Positions 17,858 to 27,178 are shown, counted from the first letter of the stretch. The stretch: 64,000 bases of DNA from JAYRSJ01 sp041920215 (GCA_041920215.1 JAYRSJ010000001.1:341462-405461), one strand, 5' to 3'. Notes: a model not told the origin generated them from the letters alone. Made by a program: numbers and translations.

Positions 17858-18613
17858 ATGGCCACCACACAGACCCTTGTCGACCTGATCAAGTCCGAGC
17901 TCAAGGCCCAGGGCCTCAGCTATGCCGACGTGGCGCAGGCCCTCGAACTTTCCGAATCCAGCGTCAAGCGCATGTTCGCGCCCGGCGGCGATATGCCGCT
18001 GTCGCGGGTGGACCAGCTGTGCCGGGTGCTGAAGACCGATTTCGCCGAACTCTCGCACCGCCTGGGCCAGCTGCAGTCGCTGCGCATGGAGCTGAGTCTG
18101 GAGCAGGAGCGCGCGGTGGTGGCCGACCCCAAGCTGCTGCTGATGGCGATCTGCTGCCTGAGCCAATGGAGCATCGAGCAGGTGCTGGCCACCTACCGCC
18201 TCAGCGAGGCCGAGGCCATCGCCTACCTGGCCCAGCTCGACCGGCTGGGCATCATCGAGCTGAAGGCGCTGAACCGCTACAAGCTGCGCCTGGCCAAGAC
18301 CTTCCGCTGGCGGCCGCATGGGCCGGTGATGCAGTTCTTCCGCGAGGAGGTGATGCTGGACTATTTCTCAGGCGGTTTCGACGGCGAGGCCGAGCTGCTG
18401 ACCCTGGTGCATGGCCGCCTCGGTCAGGCCCATGCCCGCGAGCTGGTTGAGCGGCTGCAGCGCGTGGCCCAGGACTTCGCGCGCCAGCATCTGCTGGACC
18501 AGAAACTGCCCGACGCCGAGAAGCGCCAGTACACGCTGGTGATGGGCATGCGCAGCTGGCTGTTCGAGGCCTTCCGCCATCTGCAGCGCAGCGGCCTGAA
18601 AAGCCCGGGCTGA
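17858..18613 (+). CDS. XRE-type helix-turn-helix regulator
   Basis: A 251-residue cytoplasmic protein. Residues 5-65 are a Cro/XRE helix-turn-helix (LVDLIKSELKAQGLSYADVA, then ALELSESSVKRMF). The rest is helical with a second winged-helix-like part around residues 110-150 (LSEAEAIAYLAQLDRLGIIE). It is divergent from the amidohydrolase run with a 112-base gap, so it may control that run (inference). Convergent with the CPBP protease gene, 5 bases apart. Confidence 0.8.
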   Translation: MATTQTLVDLIKSELKAQGLSYADVAQALELSESSVKRMFAPGGDMPLSRVDQLCRVLKTDFAELSHRLGQLQSLRMELSLEQERAVVADPKLLLMAICCLSQWSIEQVLATYRLSEAEAIAYLAQLDRLGIIELKALNRYKLRLAKTFRWRPHGPVMQFFREEVMLDYFSGGFDGEAELLTLVHGRLGQAHARELVERLQRVAQDFARQHLLDQKLPDAEKRQYTLVMGMRSWLFEAFRHLQRSGLKSPG

Positions 18614-18618
18614 CCGAC

Positions 18619-19293
18619 TCACCAGAACTGCCAGTTGCCGCTGCGCACCACCCAGATACCCAGCGCGCCATTGGTCACCGCATGGGCGATCACCGCGGTC
18701 CAGAGCTTGCCGGTGCGCGCATAGAGCCACGCATAGGCCAGGCCGGCCACGATGGCCGCCAGCCACAGCGTGTGCGCCAGCATGAAGACAAAGGTCGAGA
18801 GCACGATGGCCTTGAGTCCAACGCGCTGCGGGGCGACGGTCTGGAACTGCGGGCTGGCGATCCAGCGCATCAGGAAGCTGCGCCAGAACAGCTCCTCCAT
18901 CACCGGCACCAGCAGCGCGGCGCCACACCAGCGCAGCAGCACCAGGGGCCAGTCCAGGCTGCCGTCGCCGCGCAGCGGCACGAAGCTGGCCGTGGGCGTG
19001 CCCAGCTGCATCCAGGGCGCATCCAGCTGTATCCACAACACGAACACCCCCAGGCCCAGACCCACGCTCCAGCCCAGCTCGCGGGCGTCCGGCAGGTTCT
19101 GCCGGCTCAGCTCGCCGTACTGGCGCCAGTACCAGGCCAGCAGCCCGCCCACCAGCAGCACGCCCAGGCCGTAGATCCAGCGCGGGTCCAGGCCCAGGCC
19201 GTTGCCCTCGGGCAGCAGGCCGCGCAGGGCCAGCAAGGCCATGAAGGCGGCAAAGGGAATGATGCGTGCCAGGGCGGCGGGGCTGAGACTCAT
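18619..19293 (-). CDS. CPBP-family intramembrane protease, PEP-CTERM/CAAX-like
   Basis: A 224-residue membrane protein with about six to seven hydrophobic helices. The glutamate-protease motif set is complete: E133-E134-x3-R138 (MEELFWRSFLMR), H174 (FMLAHTLW) and H204-x3-N208 (IAHAVTN). The MEELFWRSFLMR form resembles the CAAX-related protease group that accompanies exosortase/PEP-CTERM systems. No exosortase is in the window. Probably co-transcribed with the SDR and tgt genes upstream on the same strand. Confidence 0.82.
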   Translation of the reverse strand: MSLSPAALARIIPFAAFMALLALRGLLPEGNGLGLDPRWIYGLGVLLVGGLLAWYWRQYGELSRQNLPDARELGWSVGLGLGVFVLWIQLDAPWMQLGTPTASFVPLRGDGSLDWPLVLLRWCGAALLVPVMEELFWRSFLMRWIASPQFQTVAPQRVGLKAIVLSTFVFMLAHTLWLAAIVAGLAYAWLYARTGKLWTAVIAHAVTNGALGIWVVRSGNWQFW

Positions 19294-19358
19294 GGCGTGC
19301 TCGGTGCGCGTCGTTGCGATCCAAAGAGCGCAAGCCTAGCCGGTTTCGGCGCCGCCCC

Positions 19359-20117
19359 TCAGCGCCCGCCCCCCACGTCCAGGAGGGTGCCGACACAGTA
19401 GCCGGCCGCATCGGACAGCAACCAGACCACCGCCGCGGCGATCTCCTCGGCCTCGGCCATGCGCGCGATCGGCACGCCCGCCACCGCCGCCGGCAGCAGC
19501 GCGCCCATGCCCCCGCTGGCATGGATCTCGGTGGCCACGATGCCCGGCCGCACGCCGTTGACCCGGATGCCCTCGGCAATCAGCTCGCGCGCCAGGCCCA
19601 CGGTGAAGCTGTCGATCGCGCCCTTGCTGGCCGCATAGTCGACATAGACGCCCGGCGAACCCAGCTGCGCGGCCCGCGACGACAGGTTCACAATGGCTCC
19701 GCCGGCGCCGCCATGGCGCCGACTCATGCGCTTGACCGCCTCGCGGGCGCACAGCAGGCTGCCGATCACATTGACGCCCAGCAGGCGCTGCCAGCGCGCC
19801 ACGTCCATCTGGTCCAGCCGTGCTGCCGGCGCGACGATGCCGGCGTTGTTGACCAGGCCGCTGAGCGGCCCCAGCTCGGCATCGATGCGGTCGAACATGG
19901 CCAGCACCTGGGCTTCGTCGGCCACATCGGCCCGCAGGCTCAGCACCTGCCGCCCATGGGCTGCGCGCAACTCGGCGGCCAGGGCCTCGGCGGCCTCGGC
20001 ATCGCGCGCATAGTTGAGGGCCAGGTCATGCCCCTGCGCCGCCAGCAGGCGGGCGCAGGCCGCCCCTATGCCGCGGCTGGCGCCGGTGATCAGGGTCAGG
20101 GGCCGGGTCTCGCTCAT
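19359..20117 (-). CDS. Short-chain dehydrogenase/reductase (FabG-like)
   Basis: A 252-residue classical SDR. Motifs: TG-x3-GIG at 11-18 (TGASRGIG), NNAG around residue 90, and the catalytic S plus Y-x3-K (YVDYAASKG) around 155-162. The nucleotide site ends in NYARD, which favours NADPH or NADH without a clear choice. Substrate unknown. It lies 23 bases after tgt on the same strand. Confidence 0.88.
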   Translation of the reverse strand: MSETRPLTLITGASRGIGAACARLLAAQGHDLALNYARDAEAAEALAAELRAAHGRQVLSLRADVADEAQVLAMFDRIDAELGPLSGLVNNAGIVAPAARLDQMDVARWQRLLGVNVIGSLLCAREAVKRMSRRHGGAGGAIVNLSSRAAQLGSPGVYVDYAASKGAIDSFTVGLARELIAEGIRVNGVRPGIVATEIHASGGMGALLPAAVAGVPIARMAEAEEIAAAVVWLLSDAAGYCVGTLLDVGGGR

Positions 20118-20140
20118 CGATGCGTCGCCAGGCTACGGCC

Positions 20141-21268
20141 CTAGACGCCGCGCGCGCGGTCCGCGGCGAAGCGCTGCTGGAAGGCTGCGAACGCACCGCC
20201 ATCCAGCGCCTCGCGCACCTCACGCATCAGGTTCAGGTAGTAGTGCAGGTTGTGCACGCTGGTCAGCATCGGGCCCAGCATCTCGCCGCAGCGGTCCAGA
20301 TGGTGCAGATAGGCGCGGCTGAAGTTGGCGCAGCAGTAGCAGCTGCAGGTCTCGTCCACCGGCCGCTCGTCGGTCTTGTAGCGCGCATTGCGCAGGCGCA
20401 GGTCGCCAAAGCGGGTGAACAGATGGCCGTTGCGCGCATTGCGGGTGGGCATCACGCAGTCGAACATGTCGATGCCCTGGCTGACGCCTTCGACCAGGTC
20501 CTCGGGCGTGCCCACACCCATCAGATAACGCGGTTTTTGCGCAGGCAGCTGGTGGCCGATATGGGCCAGCACCCGCTGCATATCGGCCTTGGGTTCGCCG
20601 ACCGACAGGCCACCGATCGCATAGCCCGGCAGGTCGAGCTCGGCCAGGCCGGCCAGCGACTCGCTGCGCAGGTTCTCGAACATGCCGCCCTGCACGATGC
20701 CGAACAAGGCATTGGGGTTCGCGAGCCGCGCGAACTCGGTCTGGCAGCGCTTGGCCCAGCGCAGGCTCATCTCCATGCTCTTGCGCGCCTCCAGCTCGGT
20801 AGTGATGTGGCCCTTGGTCTCGTAGGGCGTGCACTCGTCGAACTGCATCACGATGTCGCTGTTCAGGATCGTCTGGATCTGCATCGAGATCTCGGGCGTC
20901 AGGAAGAGCTTGTCGCCGTTCACCGGCGAGGCGAACTTGACGCCCTCTTCCGAGATCTTGCGCATCTCGCCCAGCGACCAGACCTGGAAGCCGCCGCTAT
21001 CGGTCAGGATGGGCTTGTTCCAGCTTTCGAACCGATGCAGGCCGCCGAACTGCTTCATGATGTCCAGGCCCGGCCGCATCCACAGGTGGAAGGTGTTGCC
21101 CAGGATGATCTGCGCGCCCATCTCCTCCAGCGAGCGCGGCATCACGCCCTTGACCGTGCCATAGGTACCCACCGGCATGAAGATCGGCGTCTGCACGACG
21201 CCGTGGTTGAGGGTGAGCGTGCCGCGGCGGGCGCGGCCTTCGGTCTTGAGCAGTTCGAACTTCAGCAT
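20141..21268 (-). CDS. tgt: Queuine tRNA-ribosyltransferase
   Basis: A 375-residue tRNA-guanine transglycosylase, normal for the bacterial family. Features: TLNHGVVQTPIFMPVGT near the start, substrate loop DSGGFQVWSLG, GGLSVGEP, the nucleophile aspartate in FDCVMPTRNARNG, and the zinc site C-x-C-x2-C ... H in CSCYCCANFSRAYLHH and SVHNLHYY. It exchanges guanine-34 for preQ1 in tRNAs with GUN anticodons. Start at 21268 chosen by family length. queA, the next enzyme, is 6 kb away rather than adjacent. Confidence 0.96.
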   Translation of the reverse strand: MLKFELLKTEGRARRGTLTLNHGVVQTPIFMPVGTYGTVKGVMPRSLEEMGAQIILGNTFHLWMRPGLDIMKQFGGLHRFESWNKPILTDSGGFQVWSLGEMRKISEEGVKFASPVNGDKLFLTPEISMQIQTILNSDIVMQFDECTPYETKGHITTELEARKSMEMSLRWAKRCQTEFARLANPNALFGIVQGGMFENLRSESLAGLAELDLPGYAIGGLSVGEPKADMQRVLAHIGHQLPAQKPRYLMGVGTPEDLVEGVSQGIDMFDCVMPTRNARNGHLFTRFGDLRLRNARYKTDERPVDETCSCYCCANFSRAYLHHLDRCGEMLGPMLTSVHNLHYYLNLMREVREALDGGAFAAFQQRFAADRARGV

Positions 21269-21314
21269 GATGGGCCAGATTGTCGCAGCAGCGGGAGAGG
21301 GACAATGCCCCACC

Positions 21315-21905
21315 ATGCCCCTGAGCCTTGCCGCCCCCGTCCACAGCGAACTGCTCATCAAGAAGAGCCGCTTCATCGGTTGCGTGGAGCCCTGCGCGGA
21401 CCGGGCGGCGGCGCTGGCCAGAGTCGCAGAACTTCGTGAACAGCACCCGGGTGCGGTTCACGTCTGCTGGGCCCTGCTGGCTGGCGGGCAGAGCGCGGCC
21501 AACGACGACGGCGAGCCCGGCGGCACCGCCGGTCGGCCGATGCTGGAGGTGCTGCGCCACCAGGATCTGGACGGCGTGCTGGCCACCGTGGTGCGCTACT
21601 GGGGCGGGGTCAAGCTGGGTGCCGGCGGCCTGGTGCGCGCCTACACCGATGCGGTGGCCCAGGCCCTGCTGGGCGCCGAGAAGGTGCCGCGCCTGCGCCA
21701 GCTGACGCTGCGCTGCACCCTGCCCTATGCGATGGAAGGCCTGGTGCGCCGCGAACTGGAGCTGGCCCAGGGCCAGCTGCTGGCGGTGCAGCATGGCGCG
21801 CTGGTCGAGATGCAGCTGGGCCTGGCCGAGCCGGCGGCGCAGGCATTGAGAGCCAGGCTGGACGAGCTGGGTCAGGGGCGTATCGGCTGGCTCAATCCAG
21901 CTTGA
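21315..21905 (+). CDS. YigZ/IMPACT-family protein
   Basis: A 196-residue protein with the IMPACT N-terminal domain: KKSRFIGCVEPC, then the signature DDGEPGGTAGRPMLEVL and VVRYWGGVKLGAGGLVRAY. A C-terminal ferredoxin-like domain (LRCTLPYAMEGLVRREL) follows, as in E. coli YigZ. Bacterial role is poorly defined; links to translation stress are known only for the eukaryotic homologue. Divergent from tgt, 46 bases apart. Confidence 0.9.
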   Translation: MPLSLAAPVHSELLIKKSRFIGCVEPCADRAAALARVAELREQHPGAVHVCWALLAGGQSAANDDGEPGGTAGRPMLEVLRHQDLDGVLATVVRYWGGVKLGAGGLVRAYTDAVAQALLGAEKVPRLRQLTLRCTLPYAMEGLVRRELELAQGQLLAVQHGALVEMQLGLAEPAAQALRARLDELGQGRIGWLNPA

Positions 21906-22023
21906 GGCGTCGCTGTCGAGAACTGCGACCGGCTTCAGGCCCCACGATCGATCGGGGACGCTGACAGCACTCGCATAATCAGCGGCTCGAACAGAACCGA
22001 TATCTCAGGGACGGGATCATCAA

Positions 22024-23844
22024 GTGGCTACTCTGATACCTGCGCTGGGCAGCTGTGTCTCGCGCATGACCAGCGGCGAGCGCCGCCTGGCCGAACGCCT
22101 CGAAGCCAAGCTCGATGAGGACTACCTGCTCTGGTACGACGTGCCGATGGGTCCTCGCAACGCGCATCCCGACTTCTGCGTCATGCATCCGCGCCGCGGC
22201 ATCCTGGTGCTGGAGGTCAAGGACTGGCGCCTGAGCACCCTGCTCAAGGTGGACAAGCAGACCTGGGAGATCCTGGCCGAAGGCCAGCCAAAGCGCGTGA
22301 TCAACCCCTTGGAGCAAGCGCGCCAGTATGCGCACCAGGTCGTCAATGCGCTGGAACGTGACCCGCAGCTGGTGCATGCCGAGGGGCCGAACCAGGGCAA
22401 GCTGGCCTTCCCCTGGAGCTACGGCGTGGTGTTCCCGAACATCAGCCGCAAGCAATTCGAGGACGCCGAGCTGCAGCACGCCATCGAGCCCCATCGCGTG
22501 ATCTGCCAGGACGAGATGCTGGAATCAGTGGAGGCCGAGGCCTTGCAAAGCCGCCTGTGGGATATGTTTCCCTACCTGATGCGTGGCGTGATGAGCCTGC
22601 CACAGCGCGAGCGGGTACGCTGGATCATGTTCCCCCAGGTACGGCTGTCGCTCCAACCATCGCTGTTCAACACCGGGGCCGATGCAGAGCCTGAACTGCC
22701 CAGCATCATGCGCGTGATGGACCTTCAGCAGGAGCAGCTGGCTCGCTCGCTGGGCGAAGGCCACCGCGTGATCCACGGTGTGGCCGGCTCGGGCAAAACC
22801 ATGATCCTGGGCTATCGCGCCGAGACACTGGCGCGTGCTAGCGGTCCCGGCAGCAAGCCCATCCTGGTGCTGTGCTTCAACGAGCCGCTGGCGGTCAAGC
22901 TGGCCAGCGTGATGGCCGCCAAAGGCTTGGACGCGCAGGTCCAGGTGAAACATTTCCATAAATGGTGCCGCGACCAACTGGTGGCCTTCGGCCAGACACT
23001 GCCCGGCCAGATGGGTGCCCAGCAGTATGTACAGGCCTTGGTGGACGGAGTGATCCGCGGAGTGGAGCGCAGGCAGATTCCCAGTGGCCAGTACCAGGCC
23101 GTGCTGATCGACGAAGGCCACGACTTTGCGCCCGAATGGCTCAAGCTGGTGACGCAGATGGTGGATCCGGCTACCAACAGCCTTCTGTTGCTCTATGACG
23201 ATGCACAGAGCATCTATGAGCGCAGGCGCACAAAACAGTTCAGTTTCAAGAGTGTGGGCATACAGGCGCAGGGCCGCACCACCGTGCTGAAGATCAACTA
23301 CCGCAACACGCGACAGATCCTGCAGATCGCCGCGGCTGTAGCCGCCGATCTGCTAACGCCGGACGACAGCGACGAGGACGGCATTCCGCTTCTGAAGCCG
23401 GTCAGCTGTGGGCGCGATGGTGAGCCAGCGCTGATCATTCGACTGCCGACGCCACGCGAGGAAGCGCAGGCCATTGCCGATGCCCTGAAGCAGGCGCACC
23501 ATGAAGGCCATGCCTGGGGCGATATGGCCGTGCTCTGCGCCGACTGGAAGGCCATGGATATCTGCGCCGCTGCCCTGACGCAGCGCCGGCTGCCGGTCAA
23601 TCTGCGCAAGCGCACTGGCGACTACAAGCCCGATGCCGATGCCATCCAAGTCATGACAATGAAAGTCAGCAAGGGCTTGGAGTTCCCGGTAGTCGCCCTG
23701 CCTGGCGTGGGCCACATGCCAGCACCCGGCGACAACGAACAGGAGGCAGCGCGGGTTTTCTACGTAGCGGCCACTCGGGCAACGCACAAGCTGGTGCTGG
23801 GACTGGGAGGCAGCGGCTCGCTCGCGACGCGGCTCCGGTTGTAG
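22024..23844 (+). CDS. NERD-domain nuclease fused to UvrD-like superfamily-1 helicase
   Basis: A 606-residue protein. Residues 15 to about 140 form a NERD domain with the nuclease-like triad PD50 ... E64-x-K66 (HPDFCVMHPRRGILVLEVKDW). The rest is an SF1 helicase: Walker A at 252-259 (GVAGSGKT), Walker B DE363-364 (VLIDEGHDF), motif V/VI region MTMKVSKGLEFPVV and YVAATRATHKL. Start is a GTG with a purine-rich AGGGACGGG upstream. Such stand-alone proteins appear sporadically and are suspected to act on foreign or damaged DNA; that is inference. Followed 12 bases later by an isochorismatase-like gene. Confidence 0.85.
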   Translation: MATLIPALGSCVSRMTSGERRLAERLEAKLDEDYLLWYDVPMGPRNAHPDFCVMHPRRGILVLEVKDWRLSTLLKVDKQTWEILAEGQPKRVINPLEQARQYAHQVVNALERDPQLVHAEGPNQGKLAFPWSYGVVFPNISRKQFEDAELQHAIEPHRVICQDEMLESVEAEALQSRLWDMFPYLMRGVMSLPQRERVRWIMFPQVRLSLQPSLFNTGADAEPELPSIMRVMDLQQEQLARSLGEGHRVIHGVAGSGKTMILGYRAETLARASGPGSKPILVLCFNEPLAVKLASVMAAKGLDAQVQVKHFHKWCRDQLVAFGQTLPGQMGAQQYVQALVDGVIRGVERRQIPSGQYQAVLIDEGHDFAPEWLKLVTQMVDPATNSLLLLYDDAQSIYERRRTKQFSFKSVGIQAQGRTTVLKINYRNTRQILQIAAAVAADLLTPDDSDEDGIPLLKPVSCGRDGEPALIIRLPTPREEAQAIADALKQAHHEGHAWGDMAVLCADWKAMDICAAALTQRRLPVNLRKRTGDYKPDADAIQVMTMKVSKGLEFPVVALPGVGHMPAPGDNEQEAARVFYVAATRATHKLVLGLGGSGSLATRLRL

Positions 23845-23856
23845 ACCTGATCCAGC

Positions 23857-24423
23857 ATGGCCCTGGCCCTCCTCCTGATCGACATGCAGCGTGGCGCCTT
23901 CGACGGCGCGCGCTGCCCGGTGATCGACGCCGCCGACACCTTGCTTGCCAACGCCAGTCAGCTGCTCGTGGCGGCGCGCGTCAGCGTGCAAGTGCCGCCG
24001 CCCCTGATCGTCTTCATCCAACACTGCGAAACCACCGCCGGCAAGGTTTTCGAGCAGGGCAGCGTGCACTGGCAACTGCACGAAGACCTGCAGCCCCGTG
24101 CCGGCCGGGTCAGCGAACGGCTGATCGAGAAGCACGACTGCGACGCCTTCGAGAACACCTCGCTGGATCAGCAGCTGCGGGCCTATGGTGCAGCCCGTCT
24201 GGTGCTCTGCGGCCTGCAAAGCGAGCTGTGTGTCAGTAGCACCGCGCGCGCCGCGCTGGCACTTGGCTACCAGGTGCTGCTGGCCTCTGATGCGCATAGC
24301 ACGTGGAACTGGGGTGGTCGTCGCGCCACCGAACTGCGCGCAGAGGTGAACGACCAACTGGCCCTCGCCGGCGCAGAGGTCGTGCCCAGCGCGCTGTTGG
24401 CCTCAGAACTCGCGAGCCGCTGA
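23857..24423 (+). CDS. Isochorismatase-family cysteine hydrolase
   Basis: A 188-residue alpha/beta protein with the catalytic triad of the family: D9 (LLIDMQRG), K92 (IEKHDCDAFENT) and C125 (GLQSELCVSSTAR). Such enzymes hydrolyse amides such as nicotinamide or N-carbamoyl compounds, or isochorismate; substrate unknown. It follows the helicase gene closely and may share its transcript. A short CCCGCC/GGCGGG hairpin follows at 24426-24441. Confidence 0.88.
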   Translation: MALALLLIDMQRGAFDGARCPVIDAADTLLANASQLLVAARVSVQVPPPLIVFIQHCETTAGKVFEQGSVHWQLHEDLQPRAGRVSERLIEKHDCDAFENTSLDQQLRAYGAARLVLCGLQSELCVSSTARAALALGYQVLLASDAHSTWNWGGRRATELRAEVNDQLALAGAEVVPSALLASELASR

Positions 24424-24425
24424 GT

Positions 24426-24441
24426 CCCGCCAATGGGCGGG
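24426..24441 (+). terminator. Short G+C hairpin after isochorismatase gene
   Basis: CCCGCC-aatg-GGCGGG begins 3 bases after the stop codon at 24423. It lacks a T run, so it may be a weak or Rho-dependent terminator. The rest of 24442-24627 contains no gene I can support. Confidence 0.4.
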
Positions 24442-24627
24442 CCTGACACGGGTTGGAGCGAGTGGCGCAATCAGCGGGTGGCCCAGGGACGAAGTCACCG
24501 AACTGCCTGTTAGCTTCATACGGTGGGACCACCAACCGTCACACCCCGCTACTGCCACAACGCTGTCCGCAGCCGGCCGCACACTGTGCAGCCGGATCCA
24601 TCACGCCAGCCACTGGCCACGCCGACC

Positions 24628-25158
24628 ATGCAGTCCTTGCCCCTTGAGCTCCTTGCTGCCAGCGCTGGCGCGCCGACGGACTTCGACTTCATCATCGGCA
24701 GCTGGCAGGTCCAGCACCGCCGCCTGAAGCGACGCCTGTGCGGCTGCACCGACTGGGAGCGGTTCAGCGGCCTTTCCAGCACGCGCAAGCTGCTGGGCGG
24801 CCTGGCCAATCTGGAGGACAACCTGCTGGACCTGCCCGACGACCGCTACCGTGCGGCGGCGCTGCGCTCCTTCGATCCGGCCAGCCGGCAATGGTCGATC
24901 TGGTGGCTGGACGGGCGCCGGCCGCAGGCGCTGGACGTTCCGGTGCTCGGGTGCTTTCGCGACGGCCTGGGCAGCTTCCACGCCGATGATCGGCTGGACG
25001 GCCGGCAGATCCAGCTGCGTTTCCTCTGGTTCCCGGCGGCGGCCAGCGGCCAACCGCGCTGGGAGCAGGCCTGCTCGGCCGACGGGGGCCGGAGCTGGGA
25101 GACCAACTGGACCATGGACTTCAGCCCGGCGGCCCCGCAGGCGGTGCCGGCAGGCTGA
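24628..25158 (+). CDS. Hypothetical lipocalin-like (DUF1579-type) protein
   Basis: A 176-residue protein with no signal peptide. It begins with a small helix and then FDFIIGSWQVQHRRLKRRL, a pattern found at the start of lipocalin-like DUF1579 proteins, followed by alternating beta strands (SRQWSIWWLDGR, IQLRFLWFPA) and ending SADGGRSWETNWTMDF. The start at 24628 is chosen because the upstream frame is low-complexity. Its last 38 bases overlap the end of the convergent GGDEF gene. Family placement is tentative. Confidence 0.6.
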   Translation: MQSLPLELLAASAGAPTDFDFIIGSWQVQHRRLKRRLCGCTDWERFSGLSSTRKLLGGLANLEDNLLDLPDDRYRAAALRSFDPASRQWSIWWLDGRRPQALDVPVLGCFRDGLGSFHADDRLDGRQIQLRFLWFPAAASGQPRWEQACSADGGRSWETNWTMDFSPAAPQAVPAG

Positions 25159-27178
25159 CGCCCTCGACCGTGCTGAGCCGCAGGCGGCCGGCGGCCAGCA
25201 GCGCGTCGAACTGCGTCAGCTCGGCCTCGCTCAGCGGCTGCGGCGCCAGCGCGATGATCAGACGGTTGCGCCCCTCGGCCTTGGCGCGGTAGAGCGCCGC
25301 ATCGGCCAGCTCCACCTGGCCGTTCCAAGCGCCGCTGCCGGCCTGCCAGACCACGCCACCGGCCGAGGCCCGCACCGCCAGCGCCCCTTGATGGGGGAGC
25401 TCGACCGGCCGGGCACCGATCGCCGCCAGCAGGCGGCCGGCCACCACCGCCAGCGCGCCCTCGTCGGTGCCCACCAGGATCAGCAGGAACTCCTCGCCAC
25501 CCCAGCGCACCACCGCATCGCCCTGGCGCAGCATGGCCTGCAGCCGGCGCGTCAGCTCAACCAGCACCGCATCGCCGGCCGCATGGCCATGGCCGTCGTT
25601 GACCCGCTTGAAGTGGTCGATGTCCAGCAGCACCAGCGCCACCTTGCGGCGCTGCGCCACTGGTAGCACGCGGTTCTCAGCATCCAGGCGCTGCAGCAGC
25701 GCCTCGCCGAAGCGGCGGTTCCAGGCCCCGGTCAGCGCGTCGTGCTGCGACTCGTCGCTGAGCCGCTCGACGTCACGGCTCAGGCGCCGATTGAGATGGC
25801 GCGTGCGGCTCAGGCGCTGCCAGATCATGAAGGCCAGCAGCGCCACCAGCAGGGCCGCGCCCGCCCAGGCGCGCTCGCGCCAGGCCCGCAGCGCCAGTTC
25901 GGCATCGCCGCGCGCCTTCTCCAGCTTCAGGCGCTCGATCTCGCGCTGGCGCTGCTGCGCCGCCGCCTGCTCCTGCAGCTGGGCGATGGCCTGCTCGCGC
26001 TGCGAGTTGGTCAGCTCGGTGTTCAGCTGCACCCAGCGGCGCAGCGTGGCCAGGGCCTGCGGCATGCGTCCGGCGGCCTCCAGCGCATTGACCTGCTGCT
26101 CCAGCAGATCGGCCAGCTCACGTTTATCGCCGGTCTTCTCGCCGATCTCGACCGCCTGCTGCACCAGCGCCAGCCCCTGCTCGGCGCGCTGCAGACCGAC
26201 CAGCGCAACACCCCGGTTGACCAGCGCGAAGGCATAGCCGTTCGGGTCCGCCACGCGGTCGACGGCCTGCTCGGCGCGGGCAGCATACCCGGCCGCCTTG
26301 CGGTAGTCGCGCTGGTCGTTGTGCAGGGCCGCCAGATTGATCAGCGCGTTCTGGTGAAAAACCCGCAGGTCCTGCTCCTGCAGGGTCAGGCGCAGCACCT
26401 CCTCGAGCACGCTGGCACGCTCGCGGTCTTCCTTGCGCGCGGCCAGCGCATAGCTGAGGTTGACCAGAGCGCGCGCCAGCCCGTAGCGGAAATCGATCTC
26501 GCGTGCCAGCGCGGCGCCGCGGCGTGCGTAGTCCTCGGCATTGCGCAGGTCGCGGCGGCTGGCATTGAGCACGCCCAGCACATCCAGCGCGATGACCAGA
26601 TCGGCCTGCCGCTGGTGCTGGTTGGCGACCTCCGAGGCGCTCAGCGCATCGGCGATCGCCTCCTCGGGCTCGGACAGCTGGGAGTGGGCGGTGGCCCGGG
26701 CAAGAAACCACTCGAAGGCCAGGGACGGATCCTGGGGTGCCGGCTGGCTGAGTAGCTCGTTCAGGGCGCGCCGCAGCGTCTGGGCATCGCTGATCTCGGC
26801 CAGCTGCGAGCGGCGCACCCGCAGCGCCGCTTCGCAGGGCGCGCAGGCCTCGCGCTCGGCATAGCCCTGCAGCTGCTCCATCGCGGTGCGGGCCAGCGCC
26901 TGCTCGCCGCTGAGCAGGGCCAGGCCGGATAGCGCGGTCTGGTAGCGCCAGCGCTGTTCCAGCGGGGCTTCGCTGCCGGGAGCGCTCGCCCGCTGCAGGC
27001 GCCGCAGCGCGCTCAGCGGCGAGGCATAGCCGCGGGCGGCGAACTCGCTGATCACCGCCTCCGCCGCTTCGGCCGCCAGGGCGCCGGCGGGCGCCAGCAA
27101 GCCGCCGCATACCAGCAGCAGGGCCAGCCGCGGGGCGAACCGCCGCCGCAGCACGCCACCATCGTTCAGAGCGATCAT
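25121..27178 (-). CDS. Periplasmic-TPR membrane diguanylate cyclase
   Basis: A 685-residue protein: signal peptide or first membrane helix (about 15-35), a large TPR region (about 50-380) facing the periplasm, a coiled coil with Gln/Glu-rich repeats (about 385-430), a membrane helix near residues 435-455 (GAALLVALLAFMIW), and a C-terminal GGDEF domain with DALTGAWNRR, LLDIDHFKRVNDGHGH and active GGEEF at 560-564. It should make cyclic di-GMP in response to an external or envelope signal. Overlaps the convergent gene by 38 bases. Confidence 0.88.
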   Translation of the reverse strand: MIALNDGGVLRRRFAPRLALLLVCGGLLAPAGALAAEAAEAVISEFAARGYASPLSALRRLQRASAPGSEAPLEQRWRYQTALSGLALLSGEQALARTAMEQLQGYAEREACAPCEAALRVRRSQLAEISDAQTLRRALNELLSQPAPQDPSLAFEWFLARATAHSQLSEPEEAIADALSASEVANQHQRQADLVIALDVLGVLNASRRDLRNAEDYARRGAALAREIDFRYGLARALVNLSYALAARKEDRERASVLEEVLRLTLQEQDLRVFHQNALINLAALHNDQRDYRKAAGYAARAEQAVDRVADPNGYAFALVNRGVALVGLQRAEQGLALVQQAVEIGEKTGDKRELADLLEQQVNALEAAGRMPQALATLRRWVQLNTELTNSQREQAIAQLQEQAAAQQRQREIERLKLEKARGDAELALRAWRERAWAGAALLVALLAFMIWQRLSRTRHLNRRLSRDVERLSDESQHDALTGAWNRRFGEALLQRLDAENRVLPVAQRRKVALVLLDIDHFKRVNDGHGHAAGDAVLVELTRRLQAMLRQGDAVVRWGGEEFLLILVGTDEGALAVVAGRLLAAIGARPVELPHQGALAVRASAGGVVWQAGSGAWNGQVELADAALYRAKAEGRNRLIIALAPQPLSEAELTQFDALLAAGRLRLSTVEGVSLPAPPAGPPG

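Noticed and set aside
22024..24423. Defence island
   Set aside because: Only one possible defence gene is present and no typical partners (restriction enzymes, CRISPR, toxin-antitoxin) lie nearby.
24442..24627. Possible tRNA fragment or attachment site next to the NERD-helicase region
   Set aside because: No cloverleaf, CCA end or direct repeat could be found; the short dyads seen there are not convincing.
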